A stretch of 61,916 nucleotides of DNA from NCBI GenBank assembly GCA_026225275.1, contig JAMFSL010000239.1, positions 1 through 61,916 of the forward strand, read 5' to 3'. Of this stretch, positions 1 to 9,120 are shown piece after piece; within the stretch, counting starts at the first letter, position 1, and each line of letters starts with the position of its first letter. The notes beneath the pieces were generated by a model. That model saw only the letters and a program-made list of their open reading frames with translations, did not search any database and was not told the origin of the DNA. The position numbers and the translations under genes were made by a program. This DNA is from Puia dinghuensis (GTDB taxonomy: Bacteria > Bacteroidota > Bacteroidia > Chitinophagales > Chitinophagaceae).

Positions 1-182
1 CCATTACCCAGATCCCAGTGGTAAGTGGCGGCGGCGCTTGCTCCCGTAGTTTCATTGGAAAAATGCACGACCAGCGGACTGCACCCCGTTGTCCGGTCGG
101 CAGTAAAGGCTGCGAAGGGCTGCGCTATAAGTGTTAAACTATAGCCAATCGATAGGATAGTGAGTAGCAACGCTCTGGTCAT
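1..182 (-). CDS. Secreted PKD-domain protein, 5' end only
   Basis: The reading frame begins with ATG at 182 and runs off the left edge, so about 60 residues are visible. It starts with a Sec-type signal peptide (MTRALLLTILSIGYSLTLIA). A typical PKD-domain entry follows: F-T-A-D-R-T-T-G-C-S-P-L-V-V-H-F-S-N, then the start of the Y-x-W-D-x-G-N-G motif. In Bacteroidota such domains build long surface or secreted proteins, often gliding-motility or T9SS cargo. Length, further domains and any C-terminal sorting signal lie outside the window. The call rests on the signal peptide and the characteristic PKD strand pattern. Confidence 0.75.
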   Translation of the reverse strand, partial: MTRALLLTILSIGYSLTLIAQPFAAFTADRTTGCSPLVVHFSNETTGASAAATYHWDLGN

Positions 183-330
183 AGGTCAAAGGGGATCTGA
201 CTGGCGTCCGGTCGCCAGTCAGTAATCCACAAATAACGGTAAAATTGGCCGGTTATTTGAATAAGGATAAACTGACCTGACCCGCATAGCCCGGATCACC
301 CGGAAACATGCTTTGACCCAAAGACATGCC

Positions 331-822
331 ATGACCAATGCCCAATCCGCCGGGATCCTCCTTTACCGGTGGACCGCCGGCACCCTCGAGGTATTCCTCG
401 TCCACCCCGGTGGCCCCTTCTGGAAAAATAAGGACGCCGGCTGCTGGAGCATACCCAAGGGCGAATTCGAAAATGCCGAACCGGCGCTGGATGCCGCCAT
501 CCGCGAATTCCGTGAAGAGACAGGGTTCGCGTTAAAAGGACATTTTCAGGCACTGAGTCCCATCAGGCAAAAAGGCGGCAAACGTATTTTTGCCTGGGCC
601 CTCTCCGGCGACCTCGACCCCGAAACCATTATAAGTAATACGTTCGAGCTCGAATGGCCCCGCCACTCCGGCAAGCTCCGCCAATATCCGGAAGTCGATA
701 AAGGAGGCTGGTTCACCCTCGCCGCCGCCCGCGAGATCATCAACCCCGCCCAGATCGCCTTCTTAGAAGAACTCGAAGAGACCGTCGCACCGCCCGCCAC
801 CGTCGCACCGCCGAATACCTGA
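331..822 (+). CDS. NUDIX hydrolase
   Basis: A small (about 163 aa) cytoplasmic NUDIX pyrophosphohydrolase, expected to hydrolyse a nucleoside diphosphate linked to another moiety. The Nudix box is complete: G44-x5-E50-x7-R58-E59-F60-x-E62-E63-x-G65-F66, which supplies the Mg2+-binding glutamates. The opening A-G-I-L-L-Y-R and V-F-L-V-H-P-G-G-P-F are typical of the diadenosine-polyphosphate or MutT-like branch, but the substrate cannot be read from sequence. I chose ATG 331; the frame opens at a TTG at 313, which adds only six unconserved residues. The C-terminus ends in a short A-P-P-x-T-V duplication. A strong hairpin follows 25 bp downstream, so the gene is probably monocistronic. Confidence 0.9.
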   Translation: MTNAQSAGILLYRWTAGTLEVFLVHPGGPFWKNKDAGCWSIPKGEFENAEPALDAAIREFREETGFALKGHFQALSPIRQKGGKRIFAWALSGDLDPETIISNTFELEWPRHSGKLRQYPEVDKGGWFTLAAAREIINPAQIAFLEELEETVAPPATVAPPNT

Positions 823-847
823 TTGCACCTCCATACCCGCATATAAA

Positions 848-879
848 AAGGGACCGGCATCGTTGATGCGCGGTCCCTT
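848..879 (-). terminator. Rho-independent terminator between convergent genes
   Basis: A near-perfect hairpin: outer stem AAGGGACC (848-855) with GGTCCCTT (872-879) and an inner stem GCATC/GATGC closing a three-base loop. Read on the minus strand it is followed by a T-rich tract (TTTTTATAT), so it best serves the minus-strand OmpA gene. It can also stop transcription from the NUDIX gene on the plus strand. Confidence 0.8.
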
Positions 880-938
880 GTGCTTTATTGGGTTCAGGTG
901 TAGTAGCGATTCTATGTTCTTCGCGCGCGCCGCGCCTT

Positions 939-3005
939 CTATTTCTTGGCCTTGTCCTTCGGATAATTCATGAGAACCATCTCCACGCGCCGGTTCGTCG
1001 CCCTCCCCTCATCCGTATCATTGCTCGCGATCGGCTTGTCCTTCCCATATCCGATAAACTCCATCCGTGACTGGGGAATCCCCTGCTTCATCAGATAGTG
1101 TTCCACCTCCCAAGCGCGCTTCGTCGACAGCTTGAGCTCACGCGCATCCGTACCCTCACTATCCGTATACCCCTCGACCCGCAACCGCAACGTCGAATCG
1201 GACTGCAAGATGGCCACGACCCTGTCAAGTTCGGGCAGCGATATTTCTTCTATCGTTGCCTTCGCCCTCACAAAGAAAATCCGCTCCGCCGCATGATTCA
1301 CGCGCTTGATCAGCACCGGGTTGATCGGCGGGCAACCAAAATTCGATTTCACACCTTTCACGAACGGACACTTGTCATCGTCGTCGTTTACACTATCTCC
1401 ATCGCTGTCCGGCGCCGGGCAACCCTGGAAGTTCACCGAACCCGGCACATCAGGGCACTTGTCATGGATATCCGGTACCCCGTCGCCATCCCGGTCAGGA
1501 CAGCCGAGCAGCTTGATCGGACCCGCACTGTCCGGGCATTCGTCTTTCGAGTCAACCACACCGTCACCGTCGCGGTCGTCATTGAAAGGCTTCAACTTAG
1601 AGCTATCGTCTTTTTTATGCTTGTCTTCTTTCGTTTTGCCGTGCTGGAAAATCGGGATCGTAAGTCCCACATGCGCATCCGCCGTCTGGATCTTCTCCTT
1701 CATGAGACTCGAGAGCACCGAACCGCTGCCCACAAAGAGGGGACCGAACCGAAAGCCTGCGCCCCAGTTCAACTGTCCTTCCGCATTATAGCTCACAGGA
1801 GAGTAGATGCTAAACCACTTCTTCTCCAACCGCGGCGTCACCGTCACCGTGCTGACATAATTCGGACTGACCGGATTGGTCGTCGCCAGCATATTGATCA
1901 TGATGTCTGCGTTGATATAAATACGCTTGTAGATTTCATAGTCGGCATTCAAATGGACCGCAGTCGGCAGCTTCACCGAGGCCGTATTCGTGCTGCTGAG
2001 GGTGGTCAGCAACCCCTGCGTCTTCAGCCGGTTAAAATAATCATTGAAAGTCTCGCTGCTTGCCTTCGTCAGTTCGCTCGTATTATGACCGTCTACGTTC
2101 ATCGCATACGTGGCCCCGTCAGGAGAGTTATTGTACTTCATCTGCCCGAGGTCCGTGATGCTGACACCGATTCGCAGCTTAGTCTGCGAAGGGTCGCCGG
2201 ACTGCTTCAGTTCGTAGGTGAACCCCAGGTCAAGGCCCCAGCCATTGCCGCTGCGGTTGTTCAGCGCGTCCTGGATGCCGTTGCTGCTGCCACTGCCCAG
2301 GTTATCCAGGTTAGAGGAAAATTGCGCCGTCATATTACCCGACAATTGCTCAATCGTATTTTGCGGATTGATATTGACCATCAGCGGGCCTGACCATACG
2401 CTGGCGTAGGCCAGTCCCGCGATGTATTTGCCGGTTATACCGAACTTCAGTTCAGAGTGATCGTCCTTCATCAGGACGCGAGCATATGAAACGCCCGCTT
2501 CCGCAAAGGCATTCGCCTTCATCTGAAGGCTTCGGTTGACAATATTCGTGTTGTAAAAATCCGGATTCGGGTTGCCCAATAACTGGAACAGCGGGTTACC
2601 CAGGTTATATTCATTGCCCACCGTCCGCATCCGCGTCAAAAGGCCGAATGCATCCTTCGATGTCAGACTCACCATCGCCGACGGGCCGAGAATATCCGTA
2701 TTGAAATAGGTATATTTGTAATCCGAACTGGTAGATTTATAGTAGCCGTTGCCATCCGAGAGGTGGGAAAATTTGAAGTCAAACAGATTCTTGCGATTGA
2801 TCGAGTAGGCATTCGTCCCGCCATAGGCACTGACCGCAAGGATATTGACATTGACCTTATACTTACTGTCCGCAATAACAGACGGGTTCAGCAGCATGCC
2901 ATTGACGCCTGAATAATTGTCGTAACCATACCCGATAAATGATTGGGCTGAAGCACTCAGGCACATGAGGATTCCTAAGAGGAATACTACGCTCTTTTTG
3001 TTCAT
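939..3005 (-). CDS. OmpA-family outer-membrane protein with TSP3 repeats (DUF5723-like N-terminus)
   Basis: A 688-residue envelope protein. A signal peptide (residues 1-20, ending A-S-A-Q) is followed by an outer-membrane barrel-like region (about 21-470) of the Bacteroidota DUF5723 type, recognisable from G-M-L-L-N-P-S-V-I-A-D and the alternating strands. A Ca2+-binding thrombospondin type 3 stretch comes next (about 490-565), with three D-x-D-G-D-G-V-x-D units each followed by C-P. It ends in an OmpA peptidoglycan-binding domain (about 570-680; V-E-G-Y-T-D-S-E-G-T, then G-K-D-K-P-I-A-S-N and N-R-R-V-E). It probably anchors the outer membrane to peptidoglycan. A K-rich linker sits at about 480. 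It ends at a bidirectional terminator and appears monocistronic. Confidence 0.88.
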   Translation of the reverse strand: MNKKSVVFLLGILMCLSASAQSFIGYGYDNYSGVNGMLLNPSVIADSKYKVNVNILAVSAYGGTNAYSINRKNLFDFKFSHLSDGNGYYKSTSSDYKYTYFNTDILGPSAMVSLTSKDAFGLLTRMRTVGNEYNLGNPLFQLLGNPNPDFYNTNIVNRSLQMKANAFAEAGVSYARVLMKDDHSELKFGITGKYIAGLAYASVWSGPLMVNINPQNTIEQLSGNMTAQFSSNLDNLGSGSSNGIQDALNNRSGNGWGLDLGFTYELKQSGDPSQTKLRIGVSITDLGQMKYNNSPDGATYAMNVDGHNTSELTKASSETFNDYFNRLKTQGLLTTLSSTNTASVKLPTAVHLNADYEIYKRIYINADIMINMLATTNPVSPNYVSTVTVTPRLEKKWFSIYSPVSYNAEGQLNWGAGFRFGPLFVGSGSVLSSLMKEKIQTADAHVGLTIPIFQHGKTKEDKHKKDDSSKLKPFNDDRDGDGVVDSKDECPDSAGPIKLLGCPDRDGDGVPDIHDKCPDVPGSVNFQGCPAPDSDGDSVNDDDDKCPFVKGVKSNFGCPPINPVLIKRVNHAAERIFFVRAKATIEEISLPELDRVVAILQSDSTLRLRVEGYTDSEGTDARELKLSTKRAWEVEHYLMKQGIPQSRMEFIGYGKDKPIASNDTDEGRATNRRVEMVLMNYPKDKAKK

Positions 3006-3099
3006 AAGAAGACGGGCTTGGTTTTTATATAGGATGATGAACTCGGTGTTCTCCGGTAAATTAACGTGGTATTACGGATTTTATTATGTATATATATAC

Positions 3100-3867
3100 C
3101 TACTTTGGTCTGCTCAGCGCGTCCGCATCCACATTCCCGTTAACCTCCACCTTTTTAATCGTAACCTTCGCCCCATACGGACTCAACGCGATAGTATAAG
3201 GAAAAATGTATCCCCCCGGGATAATTTTGTAGTCACTAAACTCCGTCGTCACCTGCCCCGCCGGCGCCGCCGCCAGCCTGTTCAGCGGAGACTCGTCGGG
3301 GAAAATACTGGACAGCAGCGTATTTCCCCTATACGTCGACTTCAGCGAATACCCCGTCTTCGCATCGATAGAATAGGTCGCCGCATTGCCCGAGGGAAAA
3401 TAGACCCTCAATTTATAACAGGGCTCGCCCTGGACCGTGTCCCTGCCCGCCAGCTCAATCTTGTTGCCCTTTTGATTGTAGTCCACTAAAGGCCCTGCCG
3501 GGTCGATCTCCGGCACCAGCGCTCTATATTGATCCGGCGTCAGAGGCTTGAAAAGGCCGCCACTTCCGGGGGCCGAGTACCACCCCCGGTTCGGGGTCAC
3601 AATAATAACGAGTTTGCCGCTGGCCGAAGAGAGTTCTTCCCGGTAGAGGCGGTCGTATACCCGCCAGGTCTTGACCATGATCTGGGCACCACCATCCAAA
3701 ACAGCTACACCTTCGCGGTAGAGCGAATTGATCGACTGAAGTTTCTCCTTGCCGCCCAGGGCAGCAAGATATTTGCTGACGACTTCCTGTGCGGACTGCG
3801 CTTGTACGCCCGCTTGAAGCCCCAGCAGACAGGTGAAGGATAGGAAAAGGATACGAGAGAGTTGCAT
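3100..3867 (-). CDS. LolA-like secreted or periplasmic protein
   Basis: About 255 residues with an N-terminal signal peptide (M-Q-L-S-R-I-L-F-L-S-F-T-C-L-L-G-L). The frame extends 44 codons upstream to 3999, but that part is charged and lacks a signal, so ATG 3867 fits a secreted product better. The mature start A-Q-E-V-V-S-K-Y-L-A-A-L-G-G and the pattern of W/Y-rich strands match Bacteroidota proteins with a LolA/LolB-like lipocalin fold, often annotated as outer membrane lipoprotein-sorting protein. No lipobox is present. Such proteins bind lipid or lipoprotein in the periplasm, but this one's partner is unknown. It sits 94 bp from the divergently placed start of the neighbouring OmpA gene's upstream region. 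Confidence 0.6.
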   Translation of the reverse strand: MQLSRILFLSFTCLLGLQAGVQAQSAQEVVSKYLAALGGKEKLQSINSLYREGVAVLDGGAQIMVKTWRVYDRLYREELSSASGKLVIIVTPNRGWYSAPGSGGLFKPLTPDQYRALVPEIDPAGPLVDYNQKGNKIELAGRDTVQGEPCYKLRVYFPSGNAATYSIDAKTGYSLKSTYRGNTLLSSIFPDESPLNRLAAAPAGQVTTEFSDYKIIPGGYIFPYTIALSPYGAKVTIKKVEVNGNVDADALSRPK

Positions 3868-4064
3868 ATAACAGGGTTTATCTACGGCCGCTAAAATACG
3901 GAGTTTCCTTTTATGATTGACCTTCGGTCTGAGCTTCGCCCGAACTTCGGCCCTCGTTCCGGTTCGCTCTTCAGCGGTTCCGGGCGCTTCCAGCGGCATT
4001 TAAAAGATTAGTACCGCAGGTGTCTCAAATTTAGCGTTAATTCGTGCTTAAATTGGTTAGGCGT

Positions 4065-5957
4065 ATGCAGATCATCGGCCGGTTAGTAGATATCCTTCAG
4101 CAAAATATATACCCCGTAGAAGTGACCGTGGAGAATGGAATGATCCAATCGGTTATTTCTGCTCCCACCGCCGAAGGCGGCCCATTCATCCTCCCCGGCT
4201 TCATCGACGCCCACGTCCACATCGAATCCTCCCTGCTCATCCCCTCGGAATTTGCCCGCCTGGCCGTCACCCACGGGACCGTCGCCACCGTCAGTGACCC
4301 CCATGAGATTGCCAATGTCTGCGGACTCCCTGGCGTCGAATTCATGATCCGTAATGGCAAATCCGTCCCCTTCCACTTCAATTTCGGCGCTCCCAGCTGC
4401 GTTCCGGCTACCCGTTTCGAAACCGCCGGCGCTACCCTCGATGCTGCCGCCGTCACCAGCCTCTTAGAAATGCCCGAGATCAAATACCTGAGCGAGCTGA
4501 TGAACTTCCCCGGCGTCCTTCACAAGGATCCCGAGGTCATGGAAAAGATCGCCGCCGCCAAACGACTCGGTAAACCCGTCGACGGCCATGCCCCCGGCCT
4601 CCGTGGCGAGCAGGCTAAAGAATATATTGCGGCCGGCATCAGCACCGATCACGAGTGCTTTACCGCTGAAGAGGCCCTCGACAAACTGAAATTGGGGATG
4701 AAAATCCTCATCCGTGACGGCAGTGCCGCTAAAAACTTCGACGCCCTCATCGGCTTGTTGAACGATTGGCCCGACCAGATGATGTTCTGTAGTGACGACA
4801 AGCACCCCGATTCCTTAGTCGCCGGCCATATCGACCGCCTCTGCGCCCGCGCCGTGGCCAAGGGCATCGACATATTCAAGGTCTTAAAGGCCGCCTGCAT
4901 CAATCCCGTCCTGCATTATGGCCTCGAATCCGGCCTCCTCCGTGCTGGCGACAGCGCCGATTTCATCCTCGTGGAAGACCTGCAGCATTTCAAGGTGTTG
5001 CAGACCTATATTAAAGGTGCCCTCGTCGCGCAAACCGGGACTTCCCATATCGCGTCTACGACCCTGGCAGCCTCCCCATCACCCAGCACAGGCAGTTCCC
5101 AGCTCATCGCCAGTCCCATCAATCAGTTCAATTGCAATCCTCATACGCCCGCCGACTTCGCCTATCCCCTCAATAAGTGGGGTGAGGAGGAGAATGTAGA
5201 GCAGGTGTATGTCATCGAGGCCCTCGATGGCCAGCTCATCACCAATCGGCTGGTCGTTCCTGTCGCCGACACTTTGCCCAGCGGTACCCATCTGAATGGC
5301 GGCCAGCTGAATAGCAACGTGGAAAAAGATATCCTCAAGATCGTCGTCGTCAACCGGTACCGGCCCGACGCTCCTGTGGCGAAGAGCTTCATCAAAAATT
5401 TCGGCCTCAAACGCGGCGCCCTCGCCTCTTCGGTTGCCCATGACAGTCACAATATCGTCGCCGTCGGCGTAGATGACGAAAGTATTTGCCGCGCCGTCAA
5501 CCTCGTCATCGCCCAGCAAGGCGGCCTCAGTTGCGTCGATCCGGCTATTCCTGCCATGCCCTCACACAACGCTACCGCTTCTAATATCGGCCGTTCCCTC
5601 GAACGTCCTCTCACCGAAGCTTCAGCGAAGGCGACCCCCACTTCGGGCGCCTTCACCCCCGTCTCGGACATCACCGGCGAACCCATTGCCCTTCCGGGAA
5701 CCAACCCATCATTAACCGGCTCACCGGCTACCGGAACCGAACTCATCCTCCCCCTCCCCGTCGCCGGCCTCATGAGCATGGACGACGGCTACTCCGTTGC
5801 CTCAGCCTACACCGCCATCGACCACCTGGCCAAAGGCCTCGGCTGCACCCTCGCCGCCCCCTTCATGACCCTGTCTTTCATGGCCCTCCTCGTGATCCCC
5901 CATCTCAAACTAGGCGACCTCGGTCTTTTCGACGGCGATAAATTCGAGCTGCTCTAA
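4065..5957 (+). CDS. ade: Adenine deaminase
   Basis: Metal-dependent amidohydrolase converting adenine to hypoxanthine plus ammonia (purine salvage, cytoplasm). The metal-binding motif [13 protein letters not shown] and the family motifs [16 protein letters not shown] and C-S-D-D-K-H-P-D are all present, as is the C-terminal [14 protein letters not shown] 4065 is preferred over the in-frame GTG at 4044 because the conserved part starts there. At about 630 aa it is longer than the usual 540-600. The excess is two low-complexity P/S/T/A inserts, at about residues 331-350 and 493-562, both outside the catalytic motifs. The gene stands alone with an AT-rich nuclease gene downstream. Confidence 0.93.
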   Translation: MQIIGRLVDILQQNIYPVEVTVENGMIQSVISAPTAEGGPFILPGFIDAHVHIESSLLIPSEFARLAVTHGTVATVSDPHEIANVCGLPGVEFMIRNGKSVPFHFNFGAPSCVPATRFETAGATLDAAAVTSLLEMPEIKYLSELMNFPGVLHKDPEVMEKIAAAKRLGKPVDGHAPGLRGEQAKEYIAAGISTDHECFTAEEALDKLKLGMKILIRDGSAAKNFDALIGLLNDWPDQMMFCSDDKHPDSLVAGHIDRLCARAVAKGIDIFKVLKAACINPVLHYGLESGLLRAGDSADFILVEDLQHFKVLQTYIKGALVAQTGTSHIASTTLAASPSPSTGSSQLIASPINQFNCNPHTPADFAYPLNKWGEEENVEQVYVIEALDGQLITNRLVVPVADTLPSGTHLNGGQLNSNVEKDILKIVVVNRYRPDAPVAKSFIKNFGLKRGALASSVAHDSHNIVAVGVDDESICRAVNLVIAQQGGLSCVDPAIPAMPSHNATASNIGRSLERPLTEASAKATPTSGAFTPVSDITGEPIALPGTNPSLTGSPATGTELILPLPVAGLMSMDDGYSVASAYTAIDHLAKGLGCTLAAPFMTLSFMALLVIPHLKLGDLGLFDGDKFELL

Positions 5958-6045
5958 TCCGCCGGCGCACATCCTATCCCGTTAATAAGATTATTTTTCC
6001 AGTATATACGATTCCCTACTTTTAAGGTCGGTTAAGTTTTATCTT

Positions 6046-7008
6046 ATGAAGGGGAAGTATGATATACTGTGGAAAGGCATGCTGGAGGTAGTCATCGAGG
6101 ACTTATTGCGGTTTGTCCAGCCGGATATTGACAAGGACCTCGACTTTGAACGTGGCATTGAATTCCTGGATAAAGAGCTCAACAAAATATATCCTGAATC
6201 GCAAAAACCATCGGATACCCGTTTCGTGGACAAACTGGTGAAAGTATATACCCGCGATGGGACAGAAAAGTGGATGCTGTTACACATCGAAGTACAGGGA
6301 AAAAATGAACCCAATTTTCCCAAACGTATGTTTCGCTATTACTGTCGGCTGATAGATCGATACGACCGACCAGTCGCCGCCATCGCCATTTTGACTGGCC
6401 GGGACGGCCATAAAATACAAGACCGCTACGAGGAGCATTGTCTGTGGACGCGAGAGATTTATGAATACAAGACCTTATGTATCACAGATTACACGGATGA
6501 AGAACTGATAAAGAGCAACAACGCCTTTGCGCTTGTATTAATGGTAGCCAGAGAAGCGTTATTGATGGCAGAGGGCTCTGATCAAGAATGGGATGAAGTT
6601 TTGTTGCAACAAAAAATGCTGATTTTCAAACTGTTGAACAAAAGACTAAAGGTTGGCGAACGGAAGTACAACGCCATTTTGCTGTTTTTGGAAAACTACG
6701 TTCGCTTTAAAAAGCCAGAAACTAATCTTATCTTTAACAAGCAAATCGATCGAGAAACCAGAAAAAACAAAACTATGGACATCTTCGAACAATGGGCTGA
6801 GATCAAAGCACAAGAAAGTCTTGAAGAAGGTCTTGAAAAGGGTCTTGAAAAAGGTCTTGAAAAAGGCTTAAAAGAAGGAGCCGAAAAAACAACCCGCCAA
6901 TTTGTAGAAAACCTTCTGAAAGATTCCACTTTCCCCGCGGAAAAGATAGCCTCCCTGGCCAACACTTCCGTTAAATTCGTTCGTAAGGTAAAGAAAGAAT
7001 TGCGCTGA
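6046..7008 (+). CDS. Rpn-family recombination-promoting nuclease (PD-(D/E)XK transposase-like)
   Basis: A 320-residue protein of the Rpn/YhgA-like family, PD-(D/E)XK endonucleases often linked to mobile DNA. The core is visible as D62 (R-F-V-D-K-L-V-K-V), E82 and Q84 (L-H-I-E-V-Q-G-K), followed by the family-typical F-P-K-R-M-F-R-Y-Y-C-R-L. Near residues 260-280 is a repetitive linker of G-L-E-K units (12-bp DNA repeats), common in this family and prone to length change. The C-terminus is a basic tail. The gene is clearly AT-richer than the adenine deaminase gene before it, in keeping with transfer. A 5'-truncated copy of its 3' end lies at 23999-24295. Confidence 0.85.
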   Translation: MKGKYDILWKGMLEVVIEDLLRFVQPDIDKDLDFERGIEFLDKELNKIYPESQKPSDTRFVDKLVKVYTRDGTEKWMLLHIEVQGKNEPNFPKRMFRYYCRLIDRYDRPVAAIAILTGRDGHKIQDRYEEHCLWTREIYEYKTLCITDYTDEELIKSNNAFALVLMVAREALLMAEGSDQEWDEVLLQQKMLIFKLLNKRLKVGERKYNAILLFLENYVRFKKPETNLIFNKQIDRETRKNKTMDIFEQWAEIKAQESLEEGLEKGLEKGLEKGLKEGAEKTTRQFVENLLKDSTFPAEKIASLANTSVKFVRKVKKELR

Positions 7009-7223
7009 TGGACTTTACCACCTGGAAGAAATCCGGATATATCCTCTTCTCACTCTTTGAATGAAAAGTCAGCATGACCAGGCCTATCGCTTTGATGACA
7101 AAGGGCTTGGTCGGAAAGGGATTTATTCTTCCGGATCTCAAGCGAAGTGAATTTTTTGTCGTTAAACCATGGACGATCCATTCCCTAAAGATAATAGAAA
7201 ACCCGAAGCCAAAAGATTGAGTA

Positions 7224-8054
7224 TCACCGACACTTCACCGTCACCTTCAGAAACGTCGCGGGAATCAGCGTCCGGTCGGGCATGCCGCTTACATTCTGAC
7301 GGCTGAACAGCTCTTCCAACTCCCGTTGCAAATCGTTCGATTGACCATTCTTCTCCGCAGCTTCGAAAGCGTTCATCGTAGGGCCGTAATAGCGCCGGAA
7401 CCGGTCCAGCATTTCAGCAGGCGGCCGGTTGGTTTCAAAGTTAAAAGTCCCCCTTTCGAAGGAAATATCCTTTTTGTCCACGCCGGCGGCAACGAAGCGA
7501 TCGATGACATGCTCCTCCATGCCCCACAGCATAGGACTGACAAAACCTTCCGGCGGCGGTGGGGTATAGGCCGAACTGATCTTTAGGATCTGCGCGACGA
7601 GTGTCGGATCGCCGGGGATCCAGTTGCCCATGATGATCCGGCCGCCGGGGCGGGTGACGCGAACCATTTCGCGGGCCACAGCATGGGGCTTGGGGGCGAA
7701 CATCGCACCAAAGATGCTCACGACCAGATCGAAGCGGTGGTCCTCCAGCTCATGAAGATCCGTGGCATCGCCCTCCTGAAAGGTGCAGTTCGACAGGCTT
7801 TCGGCATTTGCCCGGGCACGGCCGGCCCCCACCAGGTTCGAGGCAATATCCACTCCCAGTACCTCTGCGCCCAGCCTGGCTTCGGGGATCGCCGTCGTCC
7901 CGTCGCCGCAGCCCAGGTCAAGAACCCGTAGACCGGGGGTAATACCGAATGTAGCCACCAGGGCGGCGCCGCTGCTGCGCATCGTTTCGGCAATCTTCGT
8001 AAAGTCCCCTTTTTCCCAAAGCATTTTGTTGGGATTCATAACAGTTGTTTGCAT
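7224..8054 (-). CDS. Class I SAM-dependent methyltransferase
   Basis: A 276-residue cytoplasmic methyltransferase. Motif I is V-L-D-L-G-C-G-D-G-T-T-A, the acidic residue after strand 2 is in V-L-G-V-D-I-A, motif II/III is F-D-L-V-V-S-I-F-G-A-M-F-A, and the post-motif V-T-R-P-G-G-R-I-I-M-G-N-W is intact. This is the UbiE/SmtA-like family; the substrate is not evident. ATG 8054 (MQTTVMNPNKM) is preferred to upstream in-frame codons, which lack family similarity. It is divergent from the AraC-type gene at 8173 with a 118-bp shared region, so that regulator is a plausible controller. Confidence 0.88.
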   Translation of the reverse strand: MQTTVMNPNKMLWEKGDFTKIAETMRSSGAALVATFGITPGLRVLDLGCGDGTTAIPEARLGAEVLGVDIASNLVGAGRARANAESLSNCTFQEGDATDLHELEDHRFDLVVSIFGAMFAPKPHAVAREMVRVTRPGGRIIMGNWIPGDPTLVAQILKISSAYTPPPPEGFVSPMLWGMEEHVIDRFVAAGVDKKDISFERGTFNFETNRPPAEMLDRFRRYYGPTMNAFEAAEKNGQSNDLQRELEELFSRQNVSGMPDRTLIPATFLKVTVKCR

Positions 8055-8172
8055 GTCAGTAATTTTTCTACAAGGATCGATATTGCAGGGATATTCACCG
8101 TATCCGTAAAGCTCCATTTCATGACTTAAAAGTCCACCGATGATATGGCAAAAAATCATAATTTTATTGGGT

Positions 8173-9063
8173 ATGGATAATTTTCTCGAACGGGTATTGC
8201 AGCATCCTCGATATTACCGGCAGTTCAATTGTGGGCCGTCGCTGATCACTGCATTCAATTGTCCATTGGAAGCGAAGCTGATGAAGAAACGGTTTGCGGG
8301 ATTATGGACGAACCACAATTATCTGTTCTATGCCATCGACGGGCGCAAGGTTTGGCATACCGCGCGGGGTAGCTACGATATCCGGAAGGGTAGTTGTGTC
8401 TTTGTGCGGAAGGGTGGGTTTATTTTAGAGCAATTCCTGGATGAGGGGTTCTGCGTGATCTTGTTTTTTATCCCGGATGAATTCATCTGCGAGACCTTGC
8501 ATGCCCGCACGCGTCCACTGGCCAGCGCAGAGCAGTCATATGATCCTCTCATGCTGATCGAGGCCGACGAAACATTAAAAGGTTTCTTCCTCTCCATGTC
8601 TTCCTATTTTAACGAGACCCGCGAGCCCGACCCGGCGTTGCTCGAGCTCAAGTTCAAAGAGTTGATCCTGACGATCGCCGACAATGATGGGAACAGGGAA
8701 CTGCTCTCCTATTTCTGTTCCCTCCTCGGCCAACCGCAGACCGTCTTGTTACAGCGGGTGATGGAAGATAATTTTTGCTATAACTTGAAGCATGAAAATT
8801 ATGCGAAGCTGAGCAACCGCAGTCTGTCTGCCTTCAAACGGGATTTCGAAAAACTTTTTGGCGCCACGCCAGGCAAATGGCTGCTGGAAAAGAGACTCCA
8901 ATATTCGCTGCAGCTGCTGATGAACCGAGGCCGAACCGTCAGCGAGGCGGCGTTTGAAAGCGGATTCGAAAGTCCGTCCCATTTCAGCCGCGCCTTCAAG
9001 ACGCGGTTTGGCCAGTCACCCACGGAAATGCGGGCCGGCCAAACCCATCCGGCTATCGAATGA
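8173..9063 (+). CDS. AraC-family transcriptional regulator
   Basis: About 296 residues. The C-terminal 95 residues form the double helix-turn-helix of AraC/XylS proteins: L-S-N-R-S-L-S-A-F-K-R-D-F-E-K-L-F-G then V-S-E-A-A-F-E-S-G-F-E-S-P-S-H-F-S-R-A-F-K, with the classic F-G-x-S-P-T end. The N-terminal half looks like a cupin-type sensor domain with no recognised ligand motif. The start is ATG 8173, since residues from the frame opening at 8140 are hydrophobic and unconserved. Its position back-to-back with the methyltransferase suggests that gene, and itself, as targets. Confidence 0.9.
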   Translation: MDNFLERVLQHPRYYRQFNCGPSLITAFNCPLEAKLMKKRFAGLWTNHNYLFYAIDGRKVWHTARGSYDIRKGSCVFVRKGGFILEQFLDEGFCVILFFIPDEFICETLHARTRPLASAEQSYDPLMLIEADETLKGFFLSMSSYFNETREPDPALLELKFKELILTIADNDGNRELLSYFCSLLGQPQTVLLQRVMEDNFCYNLKHENYAKLSNRSLSAFKRDFEKLFGATPGKWLLEKRLQYSLQLLMNRGRTVSEAAFESGFESPSHFSRAFKTRFGQSPTEMRAGQTHPAIE

Positions 9064-9120
9064 TAGTCACATAAATCACTAATCCCAGCGGAATGATGTC
9101 TCTTAACGGTCGGGGACGAT

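Noticed and set aside
1098-2393. Long plus-strand open frame of 431 codons opposite the OmpA gene
   Set aside because: It is the antisense shadow of a clear OmpA/TSP3 gene; the translation is Arg/His-rich with no domain, as expected for the complement of GC-rich coding DNA.
5079-5519. Acidic 146-codon minus-strand frame within adenine deaminase
   Set aside because: It runs antisense to conserved amidohydrolase sequence. The Asp/Ile/Gly bias mirrors the sense codons.
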